64,000 nucleotides of DNA from Pseudomonas sp. Au-Pse12 (lineage in GTDB: Bacteria > Pseudomonadota > Gammaproteobacteria > Pseudomonadales > Pseudomonadaceae). The first letter of the stretch is position 1. Every line of letters begins with the position of its first letter. This document shows, piece by piece, positions 17,923-26,030 of this stretch. The stretch covers positions 186,001 to 250,000 of the forward strand of contig NZ_JAJTTH010000008.1 of NCBI RefSeq assembly GCF_021341665.1, written 5' to 3'. The translations under genes and the position numbers were made by a program. The notes under the pieces are model-generated. The model was not told where the DNA came from. It saw only the letters and a list, made by a program, of their open reading frames with translations, and made no database searches.

Positions 17923-18090
17923 ATGAGCGGTAAACACTCTTTGCAGGAAATCGAACAGGCGGAAAAGAAGCCGCTGTGGCAGCGCCTGGGCTGGCTGGTG
18001 ATGATCTGGGGTGGCAGCGTGCTGGCCCTGTTCGTGGTGGCCAGCCTGATGCGCCTGTTCATGAATGCTGCGGGCCTGACCACCCACTGA
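17923..18090 (+). CDS. Small membrane protein, DUF2474 type, third CIO component
   Basis: A 55-residue protein with GGAG 9 bases before the ATG. A charged N-terminus (SGKHSLQEIEQAEKKPLWQR) leads to one membrane helix (LGWLVMIWGGSVLALFVVASLM), ending NAAGLTTH. DUF2474 proteins are regularly coded next to cioAB, and by analogy with CydX of the E. coli bd oxidase may stabilise the enzyme. The same-strand position 76 bases after cioB supports this. Function is inferred. Confidence 0.85.
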   Translation: MSGKHSLQEIEQAEKKPLWQRLGWLVMIWGGSVLALFVVASLMRLFMNAAGLTTH

Positions 18091-18125
18091 TCATCCCATC
18101 CCGTTGCCTTGCGGCACGGTTTCAA

Positions 18126-18151
18126 CCCTCCGCCAGCGGAGGGTTTTTTTT
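18126..18151. terminator. Terminator after the cio operon
   Basis: ccctccgc (18126-18133) and gcggaggg (18136-18143) form a tight stem followed by eight T at 18144-18151. It ends the cio transcript just before the convergent rlmG stop at 18157. Confidence 0.9.
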
Positions 18152-18156
18152 GCCTG

Positions 18157-19281
18157 TTACTTGCGTGCCTTGAAAATCACGAACTTGGGTGTCGCCGCCA
18201 CTTGTTCGACGCCGCGGAACAGCCGCGCCAGCTTGCTGTGATAGCCCAGGTGGCGGTTGCCGACGATATACAGCGCGCCGCCCACTACCAGCGCCTCCCG
18301 GGCCTGTTGGAACATGCGCCAGGCGAGGAAGTCGCCCACCACCTGCTGCTGGTGGAACGGCGGGTTGCACAGCACCACGTCCAGGGACTGTGGCGCTTGG
18401 CCGGCCAGGCCGTCGCCGGCACGCATTTCGGCCTCGCGCTCACCGAGCAGCGCCTGCCAGTTCTCCCGGGCTGACTGCACGGCCATGAAGGATTCGTCCA
18501 CCAGGGTGTAATGGGCCTGGGGGTTGTCCAGGGCGCTGGCGATGGCCAGCACGCCGTTGCCGCAGCCCAGGTCCGCGACCCGGGCGCTGCCGAGGTTCTG
18601 CGGCAGGTGCGGGAGGAAGGCGCGGGTGCCGATGTCCAGGCCTTCGCGGCAGAACACGTTGGCGTGGTTGAGCAGCTCGATGGCCGGCTGCTCCAGGCGA
18701 TAGCGGGTCGGGTAGGGCGACACGACCGCAGGCCTGGCTTCTGGCGTGGCGATCAGCAGGCGGGCCTTTTTCACCGCCAGGGAGGCCTGGACCGGGCCGA
18801 TGTAGCGCTCCAGCAAGTCGCCGGCGGCGCGGGGCAGGTGCTTGACCATGGCCGCCGCCACCACCTGGGCGCCTGGGGCCAGTTGCCCTTGCAGGCGGAT
18901 CAATTGCTCTTCCAGCAGGGCCAGGGTCTTGGGCACGCGAATCAGCACCCGGTCGAAGGGGCCGTGCAACGGCTCGCTGGCCGGTATCACCCGTAGGGCG
19001 TCGAAGGGCAGGCCGTTGCGCACCAGGTTCTTTTCCAGGGCCAGGGCGCCCAAGTACGAATCGCCGCTGCTGCTGACCTGGACCTTGCCCAGCAGGCTCG
19101 CGGCCAGGGCGCCGAAGCTGTCATTGAGGATCAGCACCCGGGTGTCGCTGGCCGGTTGCTGCTCGGCCAGGTGGTTGAGCAGGTATTCGTCCGCCGCGTC
19201 GAAGGCTTGCAGGGGCTCGTTTTGCTGTTCGGGCTGGCGGATCAGGTCGAGCTGGGCGAAGGGGCTTGCAAGCAGCGGCAT
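18157..19281 (-). CDS. rlmG: 23S rRNA (guanine-1835-N2)-methyltransferase RlmG
   Basis: A 374-residue protein with two Rossmann-like halves. The N-terminal half lacks catalytic motifs (LILNDSFGALAASL is the vestigial SAM region). The C-terminal half has SAM motif VADLGCGNGVLAIAS and catalytic NPPFHQ. This duplicated architecture and the length fit RlmG/RsmC-type enzymes; N-terminal wording (PLLASPFAQLDLIR) favours RlmG. It methylates G1835 of 23S rRNA before 50S assembly. Confidence 0.92.
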   Translation of the reverse strand: MPLLASPFAQLDLIRQPEQQNEPLQAFDAADEYLLNHLAEQQPASDTRVLILNDSFGALAASLLGKVQVSSSGDSYLGALALEKNLVRNGLPFDALRVIPASEPLHGPFDRVLIRVPKTLALLEEQLIRLQGQLAPGAQVVAAAMVKHLPRAAGDLLERYIGPVQASLAVKKARLLIATPEARPAVVSPYPTRYRLEQPAIELLNHANVFCREGLDIGTRAFLPHLPQNLGSARVADLGCGNGVLAIASALDNPQAHYTLVDESFMAVQSARENWQALLGEREAEMRAGDGLAGQAPQSLDVVLCNPPFHQQQVVGDFLAWRMFQQAREALVVGGALYIVGNRHLGYHSKLARLFRGVEQVAATPKFVIFKARK

Positions 19282-19495
19282 GGGGCGGACTCTAGGTAAT
19301 CGGTGAATGTCCCGGCGGTGGGGGCTGTCGCGCGCACGGGAACCCTCGAACAGCGGCGGTGCGGGCCGTTCGAAGCGGGGCTGAATGGTACGTTTTTTTG
19401 CCGGGGATTGCCCGCGCTCTATGCCACTACAAACCGCCGGTGTTTCTGTCCGGCGCTTTGCGGGACACTAGAGCATCGCTTTTGTGGAGCCCGTC

Positions 19496-20272
19496 ATGAC
19501 CGCCAGTGAAGAAAAGTACACGCGCCAGACCCTGCTTGAAGTCCAGCCGTTGACCTCCAGCCTGTTCACCCTGCGCACCACCCGGGACGCGGGTTTTCGC
19601 TTTCGTGCCGGGCAGTTCGCCCGTCTCGGGGTGACCAAGGCCGATGGCAGTACGGTGTGGCGCGCCTATTCCATGGTGTCGTCGCCGTTCGATGAGTTTC
19701 TCGAGTTCTTTTCCATCGTGGTGCCCGGCGGCGAGTTCACCAGCGAGCTGAGTCGCCTGGAAGTGGGGGACAGCCTGCTGGTGGATCGCCAGGCCTTTGG
19801 CTACCTGACCCTGGACCGCTTCGTCGACGGTCGCGACCTCTGGCTGCTATCCACCGGCACCGGGATTGCGCCGTTCCTGTCGATCCTGCAGGACTTCGAG
19901 GTGTGGGAAAAATTCGAACGCATCATCCTGGTCTACAGCGTGCGTGAAGCCAAGGAACTGGCCTATCAGCAGCTGCTCGCCGAGTTGCCGCAGCGTGAGT
20001 ACCTGGCGGAAGTGGCCCACAAGCTGCAATTCATCAGCACCGTGACCCGCGAGCAGCACCCGGGCAGCCTCAACGGGCGCATCACCCAACTGATCGAGAG
20101 CGGCGAGCTGGAGCGTGCCGCTGGCGTGGCACTGACCCCCGAGCATTCGCGGGTGATGCTCTGCGGCAACCCGCAGATGATCGATGACACCCGCGCGCTG
20201 CTCAAGCAGCGGGGCCTGAACCTGAGCCTGAGCCGGCGGCCGGGGCAGGTGGCGGTGGAAAACTACTGGTAA
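19496..20272 (+). CDS. fpr: Ferredoxin/flavodoxin-NADP+ reductase
   Basis: A 258-residue FAD enzyme moving electrons between NADPH and ferredoxin or flavodoxin, important in oxidative stress and iron-sulfur repair. FAD site RAYSMVSSP, NADP site STGTGIAPFLSIL and the C-terminal VMLCGNPQMIDD followed by VAVENYW (terminal aromatic) match Pseudomonas Fpr. GTGGAG precedes the ATG at 19496 with 6-base spacing; that GTG is also a possible but less likely start. Divergent from rlmG across a 214-base gap in which I recognise no site. Confidence 0.95.
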   Translation: MTASEEKYTRQTLLEVQPLTSSLFTLRTTRDAGFRFRAGQFARLGVTKADGSTVWRAYSMVSSPFDEFLEFFSIVVPGGEFTSELSRLEVGDSLLVDRQAFGYLTLDRFVDGRDLWLLSTGTGIAPFLSILQDFEVWEKFERIILVYSVREAKELAYQQLLAELPQREYLAEVAHKLQFISTVTREQHPGSLNGRITQLIESGELERAAGVALTPEHSRVMLCGNPQMIDDTRALLKQRGLNLSLSRRPGQVAVENYW

Positions 20273-20277
20273 TGAAA

Positions 20278-20306
20278 ACGGCGCCTTCAGGGCGCCGTTG
20301 TTTTAT
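20278..20306. terminator. Bidirectional terminator between fpr and mscL
   Basis: acggcgcc (20278-20285) and ggcgccgt (20291-20298) enclose a 5-base loop. A-run before and TGTTTTATT after let it end both convergent genes. Confidence 0.85.
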
Positions 20307-20319
20307 TGCAGGGTCAGCC

Positions 20320-20733
20320 TCAGGGCTTGTTGTTCTGAGCCTTGAGCAGATCGCGGATCTCCCCCAGCAGCTCTTCTTCCTTGCTCGGTACCGGCGGCAG
20401 TGTCGGGGCCACGGCCTCTTCACGCTTCAGACGGTTGATCACCTTGACGCCCATGAAGATGGCGAAGGCAATGATGATGAAGTCGATGATGCTCTGGATG
20501 AACTTGCCGTACGCCAATACCACCGCCGGCGTATCGCCCGCCGCGGCCTTGAGCGTGACGGCCAGGTCCCCGAAGTTCACCCCACCGATCAGCAGGCCGA
20601 TTGGCGGCATGACCACGTCGCCGACAAAGGACGAGACGATCTTGCCGAATGCAGCGCCGATGATGATACCGACGGCCATATCGACCACGTTACCTTTGAC
20701 CGCGAAGGCCTTGAATTCACTTAGCACGCCCAT
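20320..20733 (-). CDS. mscL: Large-conductance mechanosensitive channel MscL
   Basis: A 137-residue channel that opens under osmotic downshock. The conserved N-terminus is MGVLSEFKAFAVKGNVVDMAVGIIIGAAFGKIVSSFV with the pore-lining first helix. A second helix (IIDFIIIAFAIFMGVKVINRL) and the C-terminal bundle (KEEELLGEIRDLLKAQ) follow. Usual length. Divergent from katB. Confidence 0.97.
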   Translation of the reverse strand: MGVLSEFKAFAVKGNVVDMAVGIIIGAAFGKIVSSFVGDVVMPPIGLLIGGVNFGDLAVTLKAAAGDTPAVVLAYGKFIQSIIDFIIIAFAIFMGVKVINRLKREEAVAPTLPPVPSKEEELLGEIRDLLKAQNNKP

Positions 20734-21019
20734 AGGTTATTCCTTGTTACAGATGAGGTTGGTTACGGCAGTGTAATTCAGCAAAAAGCCTTTTGCCGAC
20801 AGCCCATTTTGCAGTTCGCGGGGTTATCGACCGATAAACAGGCAAATAGTTTATTAAAGTGCCATCAGATCGCGCGCGATATACCCCGCCTTCAACGATA
20901 TAACCAGAATATTCTGTCAATCGACGGGGTACGGCCTTTCTATTTATCTTTCAAATATTTAGCCACTAGCCTCTAGCAGGCGCATCGAGATGCGCCTTAT
21001 ATAACTAGAGGAATACAAC
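20734..21019. promoter_or_regulatory. AT-rich mscL-katB divergent promoter region
   Basis: This 286-base gap is markedly AT-rich against its neighbours. It holds a perfect 12-bp palindrome, cagaatattctg, at 20905-20916, about 105 bases before katB. katB of P. aeruginosa is induced by peroxide through OxyR, whose site is a set of spaced ATAG/CTAT boxes. I see ATAG-like pieces near 20845 but cannot fit the full pattern, so no OxyR site is claimed. Confidence 0.4.
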
Positions 21020-22561
21020 ATGACCGCTTCTCTTGGCCTTGGGAGTTTTTCCCAGCGACGCGTACTGGGCGTACTGGCCGCCAGTATGCTTTCCCTTTCC
21101 GTACAGGCTGCCACGCTGACCCGCGACAATGGCGCGGCAGTGGGCGACAACCAGAATTCACAGACCGCGGGCGCCACCGGCCCGGTGTTGCTGCAGGATG
21201 TGCAACTGATCCAGAAACTCCAGCGGTTTGACCGCGAGCGCATTCCAGAGCGGGTGGTGCATGCTCGTGGCACCGGCGCCCACGGCACTTTCACCGTGAC
21301 CGACAACCTCAGCGACCTGACCCGCGCCAAGGTCTTCGCCGCCGGAGAAGTAACCCCGGTGTTCGTGCGGTTCTCGGCAGTGGTGCATGGCAACCACTCC
21401 CCGGAAACCCTGCGTGACCCGCGGGGCTTTGCCACCAAGTTCTATACCGCGGACGGTAACTGGGACCTGGTGGGCAACAACTTCCCGACCTTCTTCATTC
21501 GTGACGCCATCAAGTTCCCGGACATGGTGCACGCATTCAAACCGGACCCGCGCACCAACCTTGACGATGACTCGCGGCGTTTCGATTTCTTCTCCCATGT
21601 TCCCGAAGCCACCCGTACGTTGACCGAGCTGTATTCCAACTCCGGCACTCCGGCCAGTTACCGGGAAATGGACGGTAATGGTGTGCACGCCTACAAGTTG
21701 ATCAACGCCAAGGGCGAAGTGCACTACGTGAAGTTTCACTGGAAGAGCCTGCAAGGTCTGAAGAATCTCGACCCGAAACAAGTGGTAGAGGTCCAAGGCC
21801 GCGATTACAGCCATATGACTAATGACTTGGTAACCCACATTAATAAAGGGGACTTTCCCAAGTGGGACTTGTATGTCCAGGTATTGAAACCCGAAGACCT
21901 GGCCAAGTTTGATTTCGACCCGTTGGACGCCACCAAGATCTGGCCGGATGTGCCCGAGCGCAAAGTCGGGCAGATGGTGTTGAACCGCAACCCGGCCAAC
22001 GTCTTCCAGGAAACCGAGCAGGTGGCCATGGCACCGGCCAACCTGGTGCCGGGGATCGAGCCGTCGGAAGACCGCCTGCTGCAAGGCCGAGTGTTCTCCT
22101 ACGCCGATACCCAGATGTACCGCCTCGGCGCCAACGCCCTGCAACTGCCGATCAACGCGCCGAAGAACCCGGTGAACAACGGCAATCAGGACGGCGCCAT
22201 GAACCTGGGCCACACCAGCACCGGGGTCAACTACCAGCCGAGCCGCCTGATGCCGCGTGAAGAACCGCAGACCGCGCGCTACAGCCAGATGGCACTGTCG
22301 GGCAGCACCCAGCAGGCGAAGATCCAGCGCGAGCAGAACTTCAAGCAGGCAGGGGATCTGTACCGCTCCTTCAGCAAGAAAGAGCGCCAGGACCTGATCG
22401 ACAGCTTTGGCGGCTCGCTGGCCACCACTGATGACGAGAGCAAGCACATCATCCTGTCGTTCCTTTATAAGGCCGACCCCGAGTACGGCACCGGCGTGAC
22501 CCGCGTGGCCAAGGGCGACCTGGCCCGGGTCAAGGCCCTGGCAGCCAAGCTGAGCGACTGA
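21020..22561 (+). CDS. katB: Periplasmic-type catalase KatB
   Basis: A 513-residue clade III-like monofunctional haem catalase, the same length as P. aeruginosa KatB. A signal peptide ends at SVQA (residue 30), so the enzyme is exported. The distal catalytic His81 is in RVVHARG, the distal Asn in NNFPTFFIRD, and the proximal haem-ligand Tyr in RVFSYADTQMYRLG. It destroys high peroxide loads. Paired with ankB downstream, as in P. aeruginosa, where AnkB is needed for full KatB activity. Confidence 0.95.
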   Translation: MTASLGLGSFSQRRVLGVLAASMLSLSVQAATLTRDNGAAVGDNQNSQTAGATGPVLLQDVQLIQKLQRFDRERIPERVVHARGTGAHGTFTVTDNLSDLTRAKVFAAGEVTPVFVRFSAVVHGNHSPETLRDPRGFATKFYTADGNWDLVGNNFPTFFIRDAIKFPDMVHAFKPDPRTNLDDDSRRFDFFSHVPEATRTLTELYSNSGTPASYREMDGNGVHAYKLINAKGEVHYVKFHWKSLQGLKNLDPKQVVEVQGRDYSHMTNDLVTHINKGDFPKWDLYVQVLKPEDLAKFDFDPLDATKIWPDVPERKVGQMVLNRNPANVFQETEQVAMAPANLVPGIEPSEDRLLQGRVFSYADTQMYRLGANALQLPINAPKNPVNNGNQDGAMNLGHTSTGVNYQPSRLMPREEPQTARYSQMALSGSTQQAKIQREQNFKQAGDLYRSFSKKERQDLIDSFGGSLATTDDESKHIILSFLYKADPEYGTGVTRVAKGDLARVKALAAKLSD

Positions 22562-22579
22562 TCGCGCCAGCCTCACCCC

Positions 22580-22608
22580 GTCACGCCCGCCCGGGCGTGA
22601 CGTCTTTT
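22580..22608 (+). terminator. Terminator or attenuator between katB and ankB
   Basis: gtcacgccc (22580-22588) pairs with gggcgtgac (22593-22601), followed by gtcttttt. It lies within the two-gene unit, so it probably lets only part of the transcripts reach ankB. Confidence 0.75.
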
Positions 22609-22628
22609 TCCGACAGAGGAGTCGCGCC

Positions 22629-23189
22629 ATGCGTCTTTTTATAGCGCTGCTGTCAGTGGCCTGGTCGTTTGTCGCTTATGCGCAGCCGGCGGCCGAACAA
22701 GCGGCGAGTGCCGACCCGGTGGCGGTCAAGGTTCAGCTGGAACACTACTATTTCGATGCCGCCCGCCGGGGCGACGTGGCAATGCTCAACACCTTTATCG
22801 AGGCTGGTTACGCCCTCGATACCCAGGATGAAAAGGGCTACACCGCGTTGATCCTGGCCGCCTATCACGGCCAGGGCCCGGCGGTGGAGCGCCTGCTGGC
22901 CGCCGGCGCCAACGCCTGTGCCCAGGACAAGCGCGGCAACACCGCCTTGATGGGGGCGATCTTCAAGGGCGAGGTGCAGATTGCCCGGCGCCTGTTGGCC
23001 GCCGATTGCAGCCCCGACCAGCGCAACGGCGCGGGGCAGACTGCCGCCATGTATGCCGGGCTGTTCAAACGGGAGGAACTGCTTCAGGCCCTGGTGGCCA
23101 AGGGCGCCGACCTGAATGCCGAGGATCCCCTGGGCAATAGCCCCGCGCGGCTGGCCAGCGGGCAGATACGCACCGCGCCGTCGCGCTGA
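22629..23189 (+). CDS. ankB: Ankyrin-repeat protein AnkB
   Basis: A 186-residue exported protein with a signal peptide ending at SFVAYA. Three to four ankyrin repeats are clear: KGYTALILAAYHGQGPAVERLLAAGAN, RGNTALMGAIFKGEVQIARRLLAADC, GQTAAMYAGLFKREELLQALVAKGAD, then LGNSPARLA. In P. aeruginosa AnkB supports KatB activity in the periplasm, possibly by protecting it. GAGGAGT lies before the ATG. Confidence 0.92.
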   Translation: MRLFIALLSVAWSFVAYAQPAAEQAASADPVAVKVQLEHYYFDAARRGDVAMLNTFIEAGYALDTQDEKGYTALILAAYHGQGPAVERLLAAGANACAQDKRGNTALMGAIFKGEVQIARRLLAADCSPDQRNGAGQTAAMYAGLFKREELLQALVAKGADLNAEDPLGNSPARLASGQIRTAPSR

Positions 23190-23234
23190 TCCGTTCCAGC
23201 TGAGCTATCATCGCGGTTTTTGCCGGGGGTTCAG

Positions 23235-24602
23235 ATGGCCAAGGCCAAGCGCATGTACGGCTGCACCGAGTGCGGCTCCACCTTTCCCAAGTGGGCCGGG
23301 CAATGCGGTGAGTGCGGGGCCTGGAACACCCTGACCGAGACCATGATCGAAAGCGGCGGCGCCGCGGCGCCTGCCGGGCGCACCGGCTGGGCCGGGCAGC
23401 AGGCGCAGATCAAGACCCTGGCGGAAGTCAGCGTCGAGGAAATCCCGCGTTTCTCCACCGCCTCCGGTGAACTCGACCGGGTGCTGGGCGGTGGCCTGGT
23501 GGACGGTTCGGTGGTGCTGATCGGTGGTGACCCGGGGATCGGCAAGTCAACCATCCTGTTGCAGACCCTGTGCAACATCGCCACGCGCATGCCGGCGCTC
23601 TACGTCACTGGCGAGGAATCCCAGCAGCAGGTGGCGATGCGCGCCCGGCGCCTGGGCCTGCCCCAGGATCAACTGCGGGTGATGACCGAAACCTGCATCG
23701 AAACCATCATCGCCACGGCCCGGGTGGAAAAGCCCAAGGTCATGGTGATCGACTCGATCCAGACGATTTTCACCGAGCAGCTGCAGTCGGCCCCGGGCGG
23801 CGTGTCCCAGGTGCGCGAGAGCGCGGCCTTGCTGGTGCGCTACGCCAAGCAGAGCGGCACGGCGATCTTCCTGGTGGGCCACGTGACCAAGGAAGGCGCC
23901 CTGGCCGGGCCGCGGGTGCTGGAGCACATGGTCGACACCGTGCTGTATTTCGAGGGAGAGTCCGACGGTCGCCTGCGTTTGCTGCGGGCGGTGAAGAACC
24001 GTTTCGGCGCGGTCAATGAGCTGGGGGTGTTCGGCATGACCGACCGCGGCTTGAAGGAAGTCTCCAACCCTTCGGCGATTTTCCTCACCCGGGCCCAGGA
24101 AGAAGTGCCGGGCAGCGTGGTGATGGCCACTTGGGAAGGTACCCGGCCGATGCTGGTGGAAGTTCAGGCGCTGGTGGATGACAGCCACCTGGCCAACCCG
24201 CGCCGGGTGACCCTGGGCCTGGACCAGAACCGCCTGGCCATGCTGTTGGCGGTGTTGCATCGCCATGGTGGCATTCCGACTCACGATCAGGACGTGTTCC
24301 TCAACGTGGTGGGCGGGGTCAAGGTGCTGGAAACCGCCTCCGACCTGGCGCTGATGGCGGCGGTGATGTCGAGCTTGCGCAATCGTCCGCTGCCCCATGA
24401 TCTGCTGGTGTTCGGCGAGGTCGGCCTGTCCGGCGAAGTACGCCCCGTGCCCAGCGGTCAGGAGCGTCTGAAAGAAGCGGCCAAGCATGGCTTCAAGCGG
24501 GCCATCGTGCCCAAGGGCAACGCGCCGAAGGAAGCGCCGCCTGGCTTGAAGATCATTGCCGTGACGCGTCTGGAGCAGGCGCTGGATGCACTGTTCGAGT
24601 AA
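23235..24602 (+). CDS. radA: DNA repair protein RadA
   Basis: A 455-residue RecA-like helicase that promotes branch migration in recombination. An N-terminal zinc finger (CTECGSTFPKWAGQCGECGAW) precedes the ATPase core with Walker A GGDPGIGKST and the RadA-specific KNRFG motif. The C-terminal third has the inactive Lon-like fold (GVKVLETASDLALMAAVMSS, FGEVGLSGEVRPVPSGQERLKEA). The ATG at 23235 begins MAKAKRMYGC as in relatives; earlier in-frame start at 23220 is unlikely. Confidence 0.97.
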   Translation: MAKAKRMYGCTECGSTFPKWAGQCGECGAWNTLTETMIESGGAAAPAGRTGWAGQQAQIKTLAEVSVEEIPRFSTASGELDRVLGGGLVDGSVVLIGGDPGIGKSTILLQTLCNIATRMPALYVTGEESQQQVAMRARRLGLPQDQLRVMTETCIETIIATARVEKPKVMVIDSIQTIFTEQLQSAPGGVSQVRESAALLVRYAKQSGTAIFLVGHVTKEGALAGPRVLEHMVDTVLYFEGESDGRLRLLRAVKNRFGAVNELGVFGMTDRGLKEVSNPSAIFLTRAQEEVPGSVVMATWEGTRPMLVEVQALVDDSHLANPRRVTLGLDQNRLAMLLAVLHRHGGIPTHDQDVFLNVVGGVKVLETASDLALMAAVMSSLRNRPLPHDLLVFGEVGLSGEVRPVPSGQERLKEAAKHGFKRAIVPKGNAPKEAPPGLKIIAVTRLEQALDALFE

Positions 24603-24636
24603 TCATGCGGGTCTCTTACGAAAGGAAGCAGGTGCT

Positions 24637-25365
24637 ATGGGCATGAGCGGATTCAAGGGCTGGGTAATGGGCTGGGGGCTGTTGGGCTGTTGCACTCTGG
24701 CCCTGGCGCAGACGGCCGAGGTGCCGCAAGGGTATCGGGTTGCGCAGCAGGTGCTGGTGGGCGACGGCTCGGTCCTGGAAGTGCTGGAGGACCTGCGCAT
24801 CACCCCTCAACTGCACGCCGACAGCTGGGGCAATGGCCTGGATGCCGACAGCCTTGCCGACTCGGCGGATGAGCCTCCGGCTGCGCCGCTGGAAGCCCAG
24901 GCGCGCCTGGTGTCCGATGGTGGCGAGGTCTTGGCGCAAAAGTCCCTCGGCTACCCGATGGCCACGGTGGAGAAGGCCCCGCTCAACGGCCTGCCGTCCC
25001 CGGCATTTTTCCTGACCATCGACCAGACCGCACCCATGGGCAGCTACAGCGGCCCGGCCACGGAGGTGCTGATGCCGGAGCAGAGCCAGCTGGACCCGGT
25101 GCTGTGCCAGGGTGAAAGCGGCGAGAAGCAGCCGCTGGTGTTTGCCCAGACGGGCAAGGCGGCCTGGCGGATTGTTCCGTCCGTTGGTGGCGCCACGGAA
25201 AGCATCCAGCAGGTCTCATCCGCTTCATCGATGGACAATGAAGAGTTCGTCACGACCTATCGCACCTTCCGCTATGCCGACGGCCAGTGGACCGTCGCCA
25301 CGCGCCAACAGGCGGGTTACTGGGACATGGAAAGCGAGTTCCCCGAGCCCGGGCTGTTTCCCTGA
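24637..25365 (+). CDS. Exported protein of unknown function, possible lipoprotein
   Basis: A 242-residue protein with AAGGA 10 bases before the ATG. The N-terminus has a hydrophobic stretch with a lipobox-like LLGC (Cys18), though ordinary cleavage after TLALAQ is also possible. The rest is acidic and shows repeated short blocks ending in TYRTFRYADGQWTVATRQQAGYWDMESEFPEPG. I do not recognise a family. It lies 34 bases after radA and converges on mapZ. Confidence 0.75.
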   Translation: MGMSGFKGWVMGWGLLGCCTLALAQTAEVPQGYRVAQQVLVGDGSVLEVLEDLRITPQLHADSWGNGLDADSLADSADEPPAAPLEAQARLVSDGGEVLAQKSLGYPMATVEKAPLNGLPSPAFFLTIDQTAPMGSYSGPATEVLMPEQSQLDPVLCQGESGEKQPLVFAQTGKAAWRIVPSVGGATESIQQVSSASSMDNEEFVTTYRTFRYADGQWTVATRQQAGYWDMESEFPEPGLFP

Positions 25366-25389
25366 CGGAGAGTCGCCCGGCCGGGGCGA

Positions 25390-25758
25390 TCAGATATCGA
25401 TCAGCGCCCCGAGCTCGCGCTCCAGCTCTTCCGGGTCCCCCAGGTTGAACTCGATCAGGCGCCTGAGGTGCTCGATGGAATCCAGGCCGATGTGCAGGCA
25501 GACGAAGCCCAGCTGGCCCCGATTGTTGTGGGCCAGTTGCACGTCCATGCGCACGTCGGCGTCGAGGCCCAGGTGAACATAGGCCTCGAAAGGGCGCGCC
25601 GGGTCTCCCAGCCAGGGATCGGGGCGCTCGATCAGCAAGCCTTTCAGCGACAGGTCCAGCAGCCGCACCGGCCAGCGATGGGTGCCTTGGCTGAGTTCGG
25701 TCCGGGCATCGAAGGCGATGCGTTTGAAGCGTCGGCGGTCGTCGTGTTGCTCGCTCAT
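25390..25758 (-). CDS. mapZ: Single-domain PilZ c-di-GMP receptor, MapZ/PA4608-like
   Basis: A 122-residue stand-alone PilZ domain. The c-di-GMP contacts RRRFKR (RxxxR, near residue 9) and DLSLKG (D/NxSxxG, near 35) are intact. The start MSEQHDDRRRF and end HLRRLIEFNLGDPEELERELGAL closely resemble P. aeruginosa PA4608 (MapZ), which binds the chemotaxis methyltransferase CheR1 when loaded with c-di-GMP. Gene order next to radA and cstA also matches. It fits with morA 8 kb away. Confidence 0.88.
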   Translation of the reverse strand: MSEQHDDRRRFKRIAFDARTELSQGTHRWPVRLLDLSLKGLLIERPDPWLGDPARPFEAYVHLGLDADVRMDVQLAHNNRGQLGFVCLHIGLDSIEHLRRLIEFNLGDPEELERELGALIDI

Positions 25759-26005
25759 GGGCTGGCCCTCTGCATGGTGCTCTGAACTATAGACTCCGGT
25801 TCGTGACTGTCGCTACAACCGACCCCGGTGGCAATGGCGGTTGGTCAGGGTTCCGGGTTTTTGGGATCCCGCACCGTTCAGGCCTATCAAGAGCAAGAAA
25901 ATAGCGCCTCATAACTTAAAAGAAGGCTCTAGACCAACGTGGGGGCTGGTCTTTGAGAGCAGTAGCGCTACACTCGAAACGCTGTTTTTCTATCCTCCTG
26001 GCTGG

Positions 26006-26030
26006 AATAAAAAAATGAAAAATAATAATA
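26006..26030 (+). promoter_or_regulatory. Hfq/Crc-type A-rich motifs over the cstA start codon
   Basis: The mRNA around the cstA ATG (26015) reads AATAAAAA (26006-26013) before and AATAATAA (26021-26028) just after the start. Both fit AANAANAA, the catabolite-activity motif bound by Hfq with Crc to block translation in Pseudomonas. The location over the ribosome site, in a GC-rich genome, is striking. No experiment is implied. Confidence 0.65.

Noticed and set aside
20835..20880. OxyR site before katB
   Set aside because: Only scattered ATAG-like pieces; the four-box spacing is not met.
25825..25850. Possible sigma-54 promoter before cstA (tggcaatggcggttggt)
   Set aside because: Spacing between the GG and the TTG element is one base too long and the GC of the -12 element is missing.
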